Shown here piece by piece: positions 7,271-15,411 of a stretch of DNA of 64,000 nucleotides. Below the pieces are notes generated by a model, which saw only the letters and a program-made list of their open reading frames with translations, was not told where the DNA came from and did no database searches. Every line of letters begins with the position of its first letter. Within the stretch, counting starts at the first letter, position 1. The DNA is from Actinomadura hallensis (GTDB lineage Bacteria > Actinomycetota > Actinomycetes > Streptosporangiales > Streptosporangiaceae), in NCBI RefSeq assembly GCF_006716765.1, contig NZ_VFPO01000001.1, forward strand, positions 6,386,001 through 6,450,000. The letters run 5' to 3'. The translations under genes and the position numbers were made by a program.

Positions 7271-9529
7271 ATGACACACATGACAGAGCAGCAGATGACG
7301 CAGGAGACGACGGCACGGCAGGAGAAGGCACGGCCGGAACGGTTCGACCACCACTCCGACGAATGCAACGCCGACCCGGTCGCGTACTACGCCGCGTACC
7401 GGGAGAGCTGTCCCGTCGGGCGCACGTCCGCGCACGGCGGCTTCGTCTACACGACGCGGTACGCCGACGTGGCGCGCATCGCCCGTGACGACGACACCTT
7501 CTCCTCCTCCCGCGAGGCGACCGGCGCGGACGGCGTCGCGATCGTCATCCCCAGCGGGCCCGGCCTGGAGCAGTACCCGATCGAGCTGGACCCGCCCCGC
7601 TCCACCGGCTACCGCGACCTGATCAACCCGCTGCTCACCCCGGAGGCCGTCGACCGGCTCCGGCCGATGATCGCCCGGCACACCGCACGGGCCGTGGACG
7701 CGTTCATCGAGCTGGGCTCGGCCGACTTCGTCCGCGACCTCACCAACCCCGTCCCCGCCGCCGTCACCCTCGACTGGCTGGGCTTCCCCGAGGAGGACTG
7801 GGCGAGGCTCGCGGGTCCCGTGCACGACATCTTCGCCGCCCCGGCGGGCAGCGAACGCGCGCAGCGGGGCGCCCAGGGCCTCGCCTACATGGAGCGGCGC
7901 ATCCGCGAACTGATCCGCGAACGCCGCGAGTCGCCCGCCGACGACGCGGTCAGCGAGCTCGTCGCCGCCCGCAACGCCGACGGCGAGCCGTTCACCGAGG
8001 ACGAGCTGGTCTCGGTGATCGGGCTGCTCATCGCGGGCGGCGTCGACACCACGACCTCGCTGACCGGGTCGACGCTCGTCCACCTCAGCCGCAACCCCGA
8101 CCAGCGGCAGCGGCTCATCGAGTCGCCCGACCTGCTGGAGCGGGCCACCGAGGAGTTCCTGCGGGCGTTCGCGCCGTCCCAGTCGATGGCCCGCACGGTG
8201 CGCGCCGACACCGAGGTCGGCGGCTGCCCGGTCAGGGCGGGCGAGCGCGTCCTCATCCCCTGGGTGGCCGCCAACCACGACCCCGCGGTGTTCCCCGACC
8301 CCGAGGAGATCCGCCTCGACCGCGACGCGTCCCGGCACCTCAGCTTCGGGATCGGGTCGCACCGCTGCGCGGGCGCGCACCTCGCCCGGGCGATGTTCCG
8401 CGAGATGATGACGCAGGTGCTGACCCGGCTGCCGGACTTCCGCGTCCTGGAGGACGGCCTGGTCGCGTACCCGACCAGCGGCAACCAGCGGGGCTGGGAC
8501 GCGATCCCCGCCGTCTTCACCCCCGGCCCGCGCTCCACCGGGACGACGGTGTCCGCCCCGCCCCTCGGCGTCGCCTACGACCTCACCGTCACCCGGGCCG
8601 AGACGGTCGCCGACGACGTGCTCGCCCTGACGATGGCGCGGACCGATGGCGAGGACGTCCCCGCCTGGGAGCCCGGCGCCCACCTCGAGCTGCGGCTTCC
8701 GTCCGGACGCCTCCGCCAGTACTCGCTGTGCGGGGACCCGGACGACCGGGCGCACTACCGCATCGCGGTGCTGCGCGAGACGGACGGCAGGGGCGGCTCC
8801 GAAGAGGTGCACGCGCTCGCCCGCGACGGCGTCACGTTCAGCGTGCGGGGCCCGCGCAACCACTTCCCGCTGGTGGACGCCCCGTCCTACCTGTTCCTCG
8901 CGGGCGGCATCGGCGTCACGCCCATCCTCGCGATGGTGCGCGCGGCGGCCCGCCGCGGGGTGGACTTCCGCGTCGTGTACGGCGGGCGCACCCGCGCCTC
9001 GATGGCGTTCCGGGACGAGCTCGCCGCCCTCGCCGGGGACCGGCTCCGGCTGATGCCGCAGGACGAGGCCGGCATCCCCGACCTGAAGGACGTCCTGGCG
9101 AAGGAGGCCGGTCCGGACACCGCGATCTACTGCTGCGGCCCCACCGGGATGATCGCGGCGGCGGAGCGCGCCTGCGACGAGCTGGGGATCCGGTCCCGCC
9201 TGCACGTCGAGCGCTTCACCGGCGACGACTCGCTGGAGGCGGCGTTCGACCCGGCGCTGAACACCGAGTTCGAGGTCCATCTCGCGCGGACGGGGGCCAC
9301 GCTGCGGGTTCCCGCCGACCGCCGCCTCATCGAGGTCGTCAGGGAGGCCGTGCCCGGCCTGTCGTACGACTGCGAGAAGGGCTACTGCGGGGCGTGCGAG
9401 ACGCGCGTGCTCGCGGGCGAGCCCGAGCACCGCGACTCCCTGCTCACCGAGGAGGAACGGGCCGAGGGCAGGACCATGATGATCTGCGTGGGGCGCTGCG
9501 CCTCGTCCCGCCTGGTCCTCGACCTCTGA
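7271..9529 (+). CDS. Self-sufficient cytochrome P450 fused to phthalate-dioxygenase-type reductase
   Basis: Single-chain monooxygenase of 752 aa. The P450 domain (about 1-425) has the I-helix AGGVDTTT at 255-262 and the heme-binding FGIGSHRCAG with the axial Cys at 366. The reductase follows: flavin site RQYSL at 482-486, NADH-binding GGIGVTP at 545-551 and YCCGPTGM at 620-627, then a plant-type [2Fe-2S] domain with Cys 701, 706, 709 and 739. This order is that of class VII P450s (P450RhF/CYP116B type). The ATG at 7271 has GGAG 8 bases upstream; an in-frame GTG at 7217 lacks a Shine-Dalgarno. With the neighbouring alcohol and aldehyde dehydrogenases it suggests hydroxylation or O-dealkylation of an aromatic or alicyclic substrate, which is inference. 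Confidence 0.93.
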   Translation: MTHMTEQQMTQETTARQEKARPERFDHHSDECNADPVAYYAAYRESCPVGRTSAHGGFVYTTRYADVARIARDDDTFSSSREATGADGVAIVIPSGPGLEQYPIELDPPRSTGYRDLINPLLTPEAVDRLRPMIARHTARAVDAFIELGSADFVRDLTNPVPAAVTLDWLGFPEEDWARLAGPVHDIFAAPAGSERAQRGAQGLAYMERRIRELIRERRESPADDAVSELVAARNADGEPFTEDELVSVIGLLIAGGVDTTTSLTGSTLVHLSRNPDQRQRLIESPDLLERATEEFLRAFAPSQSMARTVRADTEVGGCPVRAGERVLIPWVAANHDPAVFPDPEEIRLDRDASRHLSFGIGSHRCAGAHLARAMFREMMTQVLTRLPDFRVLEDGLVAYPTSGNQRGWDAIPAVFTPGPRSTGTTVSAPPLGVAYDLTVTRAETVADDVLALTMARTDGEDVPAWEPGAHLELRLPSGRLRQYSLCGDPDDRAHYRIAVLRETDGRGGSEEVHALARDGVTFSVRGPRNHFPLVDAPSYLFLAGGIGVTPILAMVRAAARRGVDFRVVYGGRTRASMAFRDELAALAGDRLRLMPQDEAGIPDLKDVLAKEAGPDTAIYCCGPTGMIAAAERACDELGIRSRLHVERFTGDDSLEAAFDPALNTEFEVHLARTGATLRVPADRRLIEVVREAVPGLSYDCEKGYCGACETRVLAGEPEHRDSLLTEEERAEGRTMMICVGRCASSRLVLDL

Positions 9530-9530
9530 A

Positions 9531-9610
9531 CGAGCGCGGCGCCGGACAGGAACGGCGACGCCGCGCTCGGCGCATGCGGGGCCGGCCTCCCGGACCGGGA
9601 GCCGGCCCCC
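9531..9610. terminator. Two hairpins between convergent genes (bidirectional terminator)
   Basis: An 11-bp perfect stem (9531-9541 with 9559-9569) is followed by a second GC-rich stem (9578-9593 with 9596-9610, one bulged C). They fill the gap between the P450 gene and the convergent small gene. Neither has a U-run, as is common for terminators in GC-rich actinobacteria. Confidence 0.65.
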
Positions 9611-9612
9611 CG

Positions 9613-9864
9613 CTAGTCCGCGACGCCGTCCGACGCGTCGTCCCGCCGGTCGGAGACGGGGTGCTCGACCAGCGCCAGCACCCGGTTGGCCATGAAGCGG
9701 GCCGTGCGGACGACGGTGCCCGTGCGGGTCACCTCGCTGACCTCCACGACCCCGCGCCGGTGACCGATCTCCACGCGGCGGCCGGCGCGGGTCGCGACCA
9801 CCTCGTAGGTCCTGGTGGCCGAGCCGCCGACGTCCACCACGATCTCGACCCGGTCGCCCTTCAT
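9613..9864 (-). CDS. Conserved small hypothetical protein, possibly SOS-controlled
   Basis: An 83-aa protein (MKGDRVEIVVDVGG...FMANRVLALVEHP) that looks beta-rich, with strongly alternating hydrophobic residues. I recall similar short proteins in other actinobacteria but know no function. The ATG at 9864 is chosen because AGGGGG lies 5 bases upstream; an in-frame ATG at 9882 has no ribosome site and falls beside the LexA-like box. The short C-terminal tail is acidic and Arg-rich. No partner gene is close. The LexA-like sequence directly upstream suggests induction by DNA damage; this is inference. Confidence 0.65.
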   Translation of the reverse strand: MKGDRVEIVVDVGGSATRTYEVVATRAGRRVEIGHRRGVVEVSEVTRTGTVVRTARFMANRVLALVEHPVSDRRDDASDGVAD

Positions 9865-9882
9865 CGGCACCCCCTGCGACAT

Positions 9883-9898
9883 CCGAACGGATGTTCGA
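9883..9898. promoter_or_regulatory. LexA (SOS) box-like palindrome
   Basis: CCGAACGGATGTTCGA differs at one outer base from the actinobacterial/Bacillus SOS consensus TCGAAC-N4-GTTCGA. It lies about 20-35 bp before the preferred start of the small gene. A -10-like TATATG on the minus strand sits just upstream, so a bound repressor would cover the start of transcription. Confidence 0.6.
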
Positions 9899-9952
9899 CA
9901 TATACCCCGGAAGGGCCGTCGGCAACCGCGCCGGGCCGGCTCGCGGACGGGG

Positions 9953-10732
9953 TCAGCCGGACAGCAGCTGCACGATCGCGGCCAGCCCCACCAGCACGAT
10001 CACGGCGCGCAGCAGGTTCGCCGGGATCCGCCGGGCCAGCTTCGCGCCCAGCAGCCCCCCGATCGTCGAGCCCATCGCGATCATCAGGACCGCCCACCAG
10101 GAGATCTCGGTCCGGCCGAGCAGCCACATGAGGATGAACAGCAGCGCGGCGGTGCCGTTCACCACCGACGCCATGGCGTTCTTCAGGCCGTTCAGCCGCT
10201 GCAGGTCGTCGTCCAGCGCGATCCCCAGCATCGCGATCAGCACGATGCCCTGGGCGGCGCCGAAGTAGCCGCCGTACACCCCGGAGCCGAGGACGCCGAT
10301 CCACAGCAGGGCGCTGCCGTCCGGCCGGTGCCGCCCGTTCCCGTCGCGGCGCGCCCGCATCCATCCCTGGAGCCTCGGCTGCACCACCACCAGGACCAGC
10401 GCGATCATGATGAGGCCGGGGACGATGACGGCGAACGCCTCGGGCGGCAGCGACAGCAGCAGGAGCCCGCCCGTGACCGCGCCGATGAACGACGCGACGC
10501 CCAGTTTCAGCACCCGGCCGCGCTGGTCCCGCAGCTCCCTGCGGTACCCGTAGGCGCCGCTGACGTTGCCCGTCACCAGGCCGAGGTTGTTCGAGACGTT
10601 CGCGACGACGGGCGGGTACCCGAGCGCGAGCAGGGTCGGGAAGGTGATCAGGGAGCCGGAGCCGACGATGGCGTTGATCGCGCCGGCGGCGATCCCGGCG
10701 GCGAGCACCGCGATCGCGTCGAGGACGTCCAA
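9953..10732 (-). CDS. TauE/SafE family membrane permease
   Basis: Polytopic inner-membrane protein of 259 aa, family of putative sulfite or organosulfonate anion exporters. It has about eight hydrophobic segments with the family pattern AGAINAIVGSGSLITFPTLLALG near the N-terminus and its pseudo-repeat (GVYGGYFGAAQGIVLIAMLG) in the second half. The start is taken as TTG at 10732 because an in-frame TGA lies just upstream and GGTGGAG abuts it; spacing is unusually short, so the start is uncertain. Substrate is unknown. It is transcribed the same way as the ABC ATPase upstream but separated from it by a hairpin. Confidence 0.85.
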   Translation of the reverse strand: MDVLDAIAVLAAGIAAGAINAIVGSGSLITFPTLLALGYPPVVANVSNNLGLVTGNVSGAYGYRRELRDQRGRVLKLGVASFIGAVTGGLLLLSLPPEAFAVIVPGLIMIALVLVVVQPRLQGWMRARRDGNGRHRPDGSALLWIGVLGSGVYGGYFGAAQGIVLIAMLGIALDDDLQRLNGLKNAMASVVNGTAALLFILMWLLGRTEISWWAVLMIAMGSTIGGLLGAKLARRIPANLLRAVIVLVGLAAIVQLLSG

Positions 10733-10784
10733 GCTCCACCAACCCGCTCAAAAGGCCCGTAACGGCTCCACGATGGTAGGGAGG

Positions 10785-10811
10785 CCCCCGGTCCGGCCCG
10801 CGAACCGGGGG
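10785..10811 (-). terminator. Hairpin downstream of the ABC ATPase gene
   Basis: CCCCCGGT (10785-10792) pairs perfectly with ACCGGGGG (10804-10811) around an 11-base loop. It lies about 60 bp past the stop of the minus-strand ATPase gene and before the permease gene, and probably ends the ATPase transcript. Confidence 0.5.
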
Positions 10812-10871
10812 TGCCCGAACCCGGCCCGCTTGGAACGATCCCGGCCCGGACGCCCCCGCCCCGGCCTCCGC

Positions 10872-11660
10872 TCAGCGGACGGCGCGGGCGTACCAGCGGC
10901 CCTCCTGGCGCTCCACGCTGAGCGGGAGCCCGAACGTCTCCGACAGGTGCGCGGCGGTGAACACCTCGTCCACCTTCCCCTGCGCGACGACCCCGCCGCC
11001 GCGCAGCAGCAGCGCATGGGTGAAGCCCTCCGGGACCTCCTCCACGTGGTGCGTGACCATCGCCATCGTCGGCGCCGCCGGGTCGTCGGCGAGTGCGGAC
11101 AGCCGGGCCACGAGCTGCTCCCGCGCACCGAGGTCGAGACCCGCGGCGGGCTCGTCCAGCAGCAGCAGCTCCGGGTCGGGCATGAGCGCCCGGGCGATCT
11201 GGACGCGCTTGCGCTCGCCCTCCGACAGCGTGCCGAACGTCCGCCGGAGCAGGTCGCCGCAGCCGAGCGCCTCCAGCAGCGCGACCGCGCGGCTCACGTC
11301 CGTCGAGTCGTACTCCTCCCGCCAGCGGCCCAGGATCGCGTACGACGCGGTCAGCACCAGGTCGATGACCTGCTCCCCGGCCGGGACCTTGTCGGCGATC
11401 GACGAGCTGGCCAGGCCGATGCGGGGACGCAGCTCGAACACGTCCGTGCGGCCCAGCTCCTCCTCCAGGATCTCCGCCTTGCCCACGGTGGGGTGCATCA
11501 GCGCGGCGGCTATCTGGAGCAGCGTCGTCTTCCCGGCGCCGTTCGGGCCGACGACGACCCACCGCTCGCCCTCGTTCACCGTCCACGTGACATCGCGCAG
11601 CAGGTACGTCCCGCCGCGCCTGACCCCGACTCCGCGGAGCTGAAGTACCTCGCCGGCCAT
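10872..11660 (-). CDS. ABC-type ATP-binding protein (orphan)
   Basis: Cytoplasmic ABC ATPase of 262 aa without a permease gene beside it. Walker A GPNGAGKTT is near residue 39, the signature reads LSEGERKRVQ (E in place of the usual second G), Walker B is LLLLDEPAAGLDL and the H-loop is VTHHVEE. A spacer segment with Trp and Arg (YAILGRWREEYDSTD) separates the Q-loop from the signature. Similar single ATPases occur in many actinobacteria and are often placed near ModF/YlmA-type proteins. The transported substrate, or a non-transport role, cannot be told from sequence. Confidence 0.88.
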   Translation of the reverse strand: MAGEVLQLRGVGVRRGGTYLLRDVTWTVNEGERWVVVGPNGAGKTTLLQIAAALMHPTVGKAEILEEELGRTDVFELRPRIGLASSSIADKVPAGEQVIDLVLTASYAILGRWREEYDSTDVSRAVALLEALGCGDLLRRTFGTLSEGERKRVQIARALMPDPELLLLDEPAAGLDLGAREQLVARLSALADDPAAPTMAMVTHHVEEVPEGFTHALLLRGGGVVAQGKVDEVFTAAHLSETFGLPLSVERQEGRWYARAVR

Positions 11661-11880
11661 CGCGCGCCTTCGTCCCCAATCTCGGTGGTCCTGATCCTCA
11701 GGAAAAGAACCTATGCGATGCGCGGCGGGGCCGCCTCCCGGCTCCCCGCCGGAACCGCCGTTCCCGCATGCACCCGCGGCGCGAGAGGTCTGTTACGTCC
11801 AGTGGCAACGGCGATCCGAACGCTTATGGTGGTTCGCGAGCCCATAGGGGAACGTTGGGAACGAGAATGAGCAAGGAAGT

Positions 11881-12636
11881 ATGAGCACGGCCGTCGCCAC
11901 GGCGCTCGTCGCCTGGGGCAACGCCTGGCTGACCGGGCACGTCGGCCTGGACGAGGCGGTCGACGCGGTCGAGCGGAACGCGGGCCCGCAGATCCTCTGC
12001 GGCGCGCCCGCCGAGGTGACGCTGCGCCGCGGGCTCGGCGACCTGCGGGTCGGCGGGATGACGGCGCTGCGCCTGGCGCTGCCGCGGCCGGGCGACCCCC
12101 TCGGCCTGACCGGCCCGCCCGCCCTGAACGGCGCGGCGATCGAGGCGGGCTCCGCCGTCGTCGCGGTGCTGGACGACCGGGCGATCGGGCTCGTCCCGGC
12201 GGAGGACCGCCGCGGCTCGTCGTACGTCGGCGTCCGGTGGACCGCGCACGACGCCTCCCCGGGGCCGCCCGACGTCCCGTCCCTCGCGGACGCCGACCGG
12301 CAGCTCACCCTCGCGATGCGCGACGCCACCGAGGCGCTGCTGACGGTGGACGACTTCGCGGGCGTCCCCCCGGAGATCGCCGACGCGCTCGTCGACCTGC
12401 GCGACCCGGACCGCGGCGACCACCCCCTCGCCCCCGGCTACCCGCCGCGCGCCCACCGCGTCGCCGCGCTCGCGGGCCGGCTGTCCCTCGTCGTGGACCT
12501 CGCCCGCCGGATGGACGACCGCGGCCTCGGCGCCGACCAGATGCGCCGCCGCGCCGAGGCGCTGCGGCTGCTGGACGGCGCCGTGCGGCGCGCGCTCGTC
12601 GCCGCGTGCAACAGCGCGTTCGACACCGTTCCGTGA
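11881..12636 (+). CDS. Conserved actinobacterial hypothetical protein
   Basis: 251-aa soluble protein with no signal peptide or membrane segment. It is Ala/Leu/Asp/Arg-rich and its C-terminal third is mostly helical (LSLVVDLARRMDDRGL...LRLLDGAVRRALVAAC). An N-terminal part (ILCGAPAEVTLRRGLGDLRVGG) looks beta-rich. AAGGAAGT directly precedes the ATG, supporting this start. Codon use is that of its neighbours. I recognise the type as conserved in actinobacteria but know of no function. It stands alone, divergent from the ATPase gene and convergent with the RDD protein gene. Confidence 0.75.
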   Translation: MSTAVATALVAWGNAWLTGHVGLDEAVDAVERNAGPQILCGAPAEVTLRRGLGDLRVGGMTALRLALPRPGDPLGLTGPPALNGAAIEAGSAVVAVLDDRAIGLVPAEDRRGSSYVGVRWTAHDASPGPPDVPSLADADRQLTLAMRDATEALLTVDDFAGVPPEIADALVDLRDPDRGDHPLAPGYPPRAHRVAALAGRLSLVVDLARRMDDRGLGADQMRRRAEALRLLDGAVRRALVAACNSAFDTVP

Positions 12637-12712
12637 CGGGAACGGTCCCGGGACGGAAACGGGACGCCCCCCGGAGGGGACGCCCCGCTCGAATCGCTCG
12701 TGGCCCGGTCCG

Positions 12713-13438
12713 TCAGTTGCGGACCACGATGGTGTTGCACACCTTGTCGGCGAACGTCTGCTTGCGGTCGTCCCACAGCGGCCAGAGGAAGCCGAGGTAG
12801 CACACCAGGCCGTCGAGGAAGTGGGCGATCTTCCGGAGGAAGGCCATGCCGAAGCCGATCGGCTGACCGGTCTGCGCGCTGACCAGGCGGATGCCCATCT
12901 GCCGCTTGCCGATGGACTGGCCCGTGGTGCCCTCCTGGTAGATGATCCACAGGAGGAGGCCGAAGTAGACCGCGGCTCCGATCAGGACGAACAGCGCGCC
13001 GATCGCGGCGGCGCCGCCGCTGCCGGAACTGCTGAGCATGGCCCCGATCAGGTACAGCACGAAGAACGGGGCGCCGGCGATCAGGTAGTCGATGATGTAG
13101 CCGCCGGCGCGCGAGCCCCACTCGGCGAGCTGGCCGGTCGAGCCGTAGTGGTGGTGGTGCACCTCCTGGTAGCCGGCCTGGGCCGGCGGGGAGCCGGGCG
13201 GCGCACCGTAGCCGGGCTGTGCCGGGGGCTGGCCGTACCCGGGCTGGGCGGGCGGCTGGCCGTATCCCGGCTGGGCGGGAGGCTGCTGACCGTACCCGGG
13301 CTGCGCCGGGGGCTGGCCGTAGCCGGGCTGGCCGGGCTGCTGGCCGTACCCCGGCTGGGCCGGAGGCTGCTGGCCGTACCCGGGCTGTTGCTGCCCGTAG
13401 CCCGGCTGCTGACCGTACGGGTCGTAGGGGTTACCCAC
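12713..13438 (-). CDS. RDD family membrane protein with Pro/Gly/Tyr/Gln-rich repeats
   Basis: 241 aa in two parts. Residues 1 to about 85 are a low-complexity cytoplasmic tail made of repeats of the type QPGYGQ(Q)PPA; a short HHHHY stretch follows. Residues 105-241 form the RDD domain: conserved Arg and Asp in SRAGGYIIDYLIAG, then hydrophobic segments and the end WDDRKQTFADKVCNTIVV. GGAG lies 5 bases before the GTG at 13438. RDD proteins are of poorly defined transport or assembly function. Tails of this kind often mediate clustering at the cell envelope, which is inference. The downstream neighbour is convergent. Confidence 0.87.
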   Translation of the reverse strand: MGNPYDPYGQQPGYGQQQPGYGQQPPAQPGYGQQPGQPGYGQPPAQPGYGQQPPAQPGYGQPPAQPGYGQPPAQPGYGAPPGSPPAQAGYQEVHHHHYGSTGQLAEWGSRAGGYIIDYLIAGAPFFVLYLIGAMLSSSGSGGAAAIGALFVLIGAAVYFGLLLWIIYQEGTTGQSIGKRQMGIRLVSAQTGQPIGFGMAFLRKIAHFLDGLVCYLGFLWPLWDDRKQTFADKVCNTIVVRN

Positions 13439-13526
13439 ACTTGCTCCTTATTGATTGACCCTGTGGTTTTATGACGCCCGCCGGACCCGGTGGGCTCCGC
13501 AAGTCTGACCGAGGATCGACCGCGGC

Positions 13527-13976
13527 TCAAACGCGCAGAACGCCGAACCTGACGAGCTGCCACAGCTCCGACCCCACGAGGGCGGTGCCGAGCATCCAGG
13601 CACGGGTCTTCGGCTGGAGTGCCCACCACCGTCGTCCCGGCCCCAGCGGCGCCACCGCGATCGCGATCGCGCCCGCGAGGGCCACCGGGTTCGCCAGCGC
13701 GGCCTGGGCCGGACGGCCCGAGCCGAGCTCGATGAACACGGTCGTTCCCCCGCAGAGGGGACACGGGATCCCGGTGACCGCCCGCAGGGGACAGAGCACG
13801 CCGGGGTCGCTGACACGGTGAATCCATGACGCGCCGATGGCCGCGACGGCCATCGCCGCAACACGCAGCACGACCCCCATGGGCCCGTGTCGCGCTGCGG
13901 TGAGGGTCCGGCCAACGGTACCGCCGAGCGCACCCTCCGGTGCACCGGCGGCCGCCGCTCCGGGCGCTTCCCCCAC
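13527..13976 (-). CDS. DUF2752 family membrane protein
   Basis: 149-aa small membrane protein. The DUF2752 signature is clear: CPLRAVTGIPCPLCGGTT, where Cys residues and a conserved Gly/Thr sit at the membrane edge, followed by hydrophobic segments (ANPVALAGAIAIAVAPLG, AWMLGTALVGSELWQLVRFGVL). The GTG at 13976 with GGAGGA three bases upstream is preferred; the frame is open to a TTG at 14030 but that lacks a ribosome site. Function of the family is unknown. It lies directly upstream of the RDD gene on the same strand, and the two occur together in other actinobacteria, so they may be co-transcribed. Confidence 0.75.
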   Translation of the reverse strand: MGEAPGAAAAGAPEGALGGTVGRTLTAARHGPMGVVLRVAAMAVAAIGASWIHRVSDPGVLCPLRAVTGIPCPLCGGTTVFIELGSGRPAQAALANPVALAGAIAIAVAPLGPGRRWWALQPKTRAWMLGTALVGSELWQLVRFGVLRV

Positions 13977-14589
13977 GAATCCTCCGCCTCGATACTGAAC
14001 TGAGTGACCCGTATACAGGGTCCACCCCAAGGCGGGTCAACCCCGGGCGACGATCTGCGATCTGACCGTTACCCAGTGCTGAGCGACACCACCTCGGGGT
14101 AAGACTAGGACAAATCGCCACCCAAGCGAGAACACTTTCGCCGGACGAGTTCCACAAATCTCGGGACTCGCTCCCACGTGCCCCACCCCTCGCGACCAGC
14201 ACCGATGGATCTTAGGTCCGCGGCGGGAGATCCCACCCCCCCCACCCCCCTGGTGAGCACCACCCACAACTTCCGCGGAAGTCGAGCGGCGCGGGGGACG
14301 TGCGGTCAGGCGGGCAAGGAGCGTCCGCCCAGGATGGTTCAGCCCGGGTCAGGGTGGGCGGGGGGAGAAACGTGCTGAGTCGGGTCGGCCGCCAGGAAGA
14401 GAAGGCGCGGCGGGGCGCGCTGCGTCTGGGTGGGGCCGAGTACGGGACGGTCGGGGTGCGGGGTGGTCGGGTCGGGGTCGGCGCGGTGGCCTGGGATGGA
14501 GCGGGGGTCGGTGTCCGTGATGGGCGGGGCGGGCGACGGCGCGTGCCGCGGCCGGACGGGATGTCCGCGGTCGCCGGCCCGGGGGCGGG
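13977..14589. other. Gene-free gap with a 14-bp palindrome
   Basis: No convincing gene on either strand; the open frames here are Gly/Arg-rich and lack ribosome sites. It contains the perfect palindrome ACTTCCGCGGAAGT at 14269-14282, a C-run at 14235-14250 and a strongly G-biased stretch at 14340-14590. The promoter of the DUF2752 gene should lie near 13990-14020 (GTATAC). Confidence 0.5.
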
Positions 14590-15375
14590 TCAGACGTTGG
14601 CGGCGGCGCCCACGATCAGGGGGGTGGTGGGGCCGGTGATGTGCTCGGCCTCGACCACGTCGGCGATCACGGCGGTGATGTTGTCGGGGCCGCCGTGCTC
14701 GCGGGCCAGTTCGATCAGGCGGTCCACGGCGCGCTGCGGGTCGGCCTCGGCGGACAGCACCTCGTAGATCTCCTGGGCGTCGACCGGGCCGCTCAGCCCG
14801 TCGGAGCACAGCAGGTAGCGGTCGCCGAGCTGGGCGTCGCGCAGGCGCAGGTCGGGCTCGCGGTCGTCGCGGCCGTCCAGCACCCGGTACAGGACGTGCG
14901 ACAGCCGCGAGGTCTCGCTCGGGTCGGCCTGCTGGCCGGCCTGCTCCGCCTCCGCCTTGAGCAGCTCGTCCATGGTGTGGTCCTGGGTCATCTGGTACAG
15001 CTCGCCGTCGCGGAGCATGTAGCCGCGCGAGTCGCCGACGTGCGCGAGGGCCACCGAGTCGCCGGACCAGAGCATGGCGGTGAGCGTGGTGCCCATCCGG
15101 CTCAGGTCGGGACGTTCCTCCCGGACGATCCGGAGCTTCTCGTTCGCCTCGGCGACCGCGCGGCCCAGCATCTCGACAAGATCGTCTTTGCGCACATCGG
15201 TGTCCAGTGAGCGCAGTGAGCCGATCACGGTGGAGCTCGCGACCTCGCCGCCGGCGTAGCCGCCCATCCCGTCCGCGACCGCGATCAACCGCGCACCGGC
15301 GTAGCCCGAGTCCTCGTTGTTGTCTCGGTTGCAGCCGATGTCGCTGCCTGCTGCGTATCTGATTGCTACGTTCAT
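14590..15375 (-). CDS. PP2C-family serine/threonine phosphatase
   Basis: Metal-dependent soluble phosphatase of 261 aa. The PP2C metal and phosphate motifs are in order: RDNNEDS (about 17-23), VADGMGGYAGGE (33-44), GTTLTAM, HVGDSRGY, CSDGLSGPV and GPDNIT near the C-terminus. It is the catalytic domain only, with no membrane anchor, unlike PstP. It follows the response regulator by 36 bp on the same strand, so it is the third gene of the kinase-regulator-phosphatase operon. It may reverse Ser/Thr phosphorylation linked to that pathway; targets are unknown. Confidence 0.92.
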   Translation of the reverse strand: MNVAIRYAAGSDIGCNRDNNEDSGYAGARLIAVADGMGGYAGGEVASSTVIGSLRSLDTDVRKDDLVEMLGRAVAEANEKLRIVREERPDLSRMGTTLTAMLWSGDSVALAHVGDSRGYMLRDGELYQMTQDHTMDELLKAEAEQAGQQADPSETSRLSHVLYRVLDGRDDREPDLRLRDAQLGDRYLLCSDGLSGPVDAQEIYEVLSAEADPQRAVDRLIELAREHGGPDNITAVIADVVEAEHITGPTTPLIVGAAANV

Positions 15376-15411
15376 ACCAATTTCGATGACGATCCTGTCA
15401 GAGGAGTTGTA

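Noticed and set aside
14300..14767. 155-aa plus-strand frame over the PP2C end
   Set aside because: Opposite strand of a clear PP2C gene, Gly/Arg-rich product and no ribosome site.
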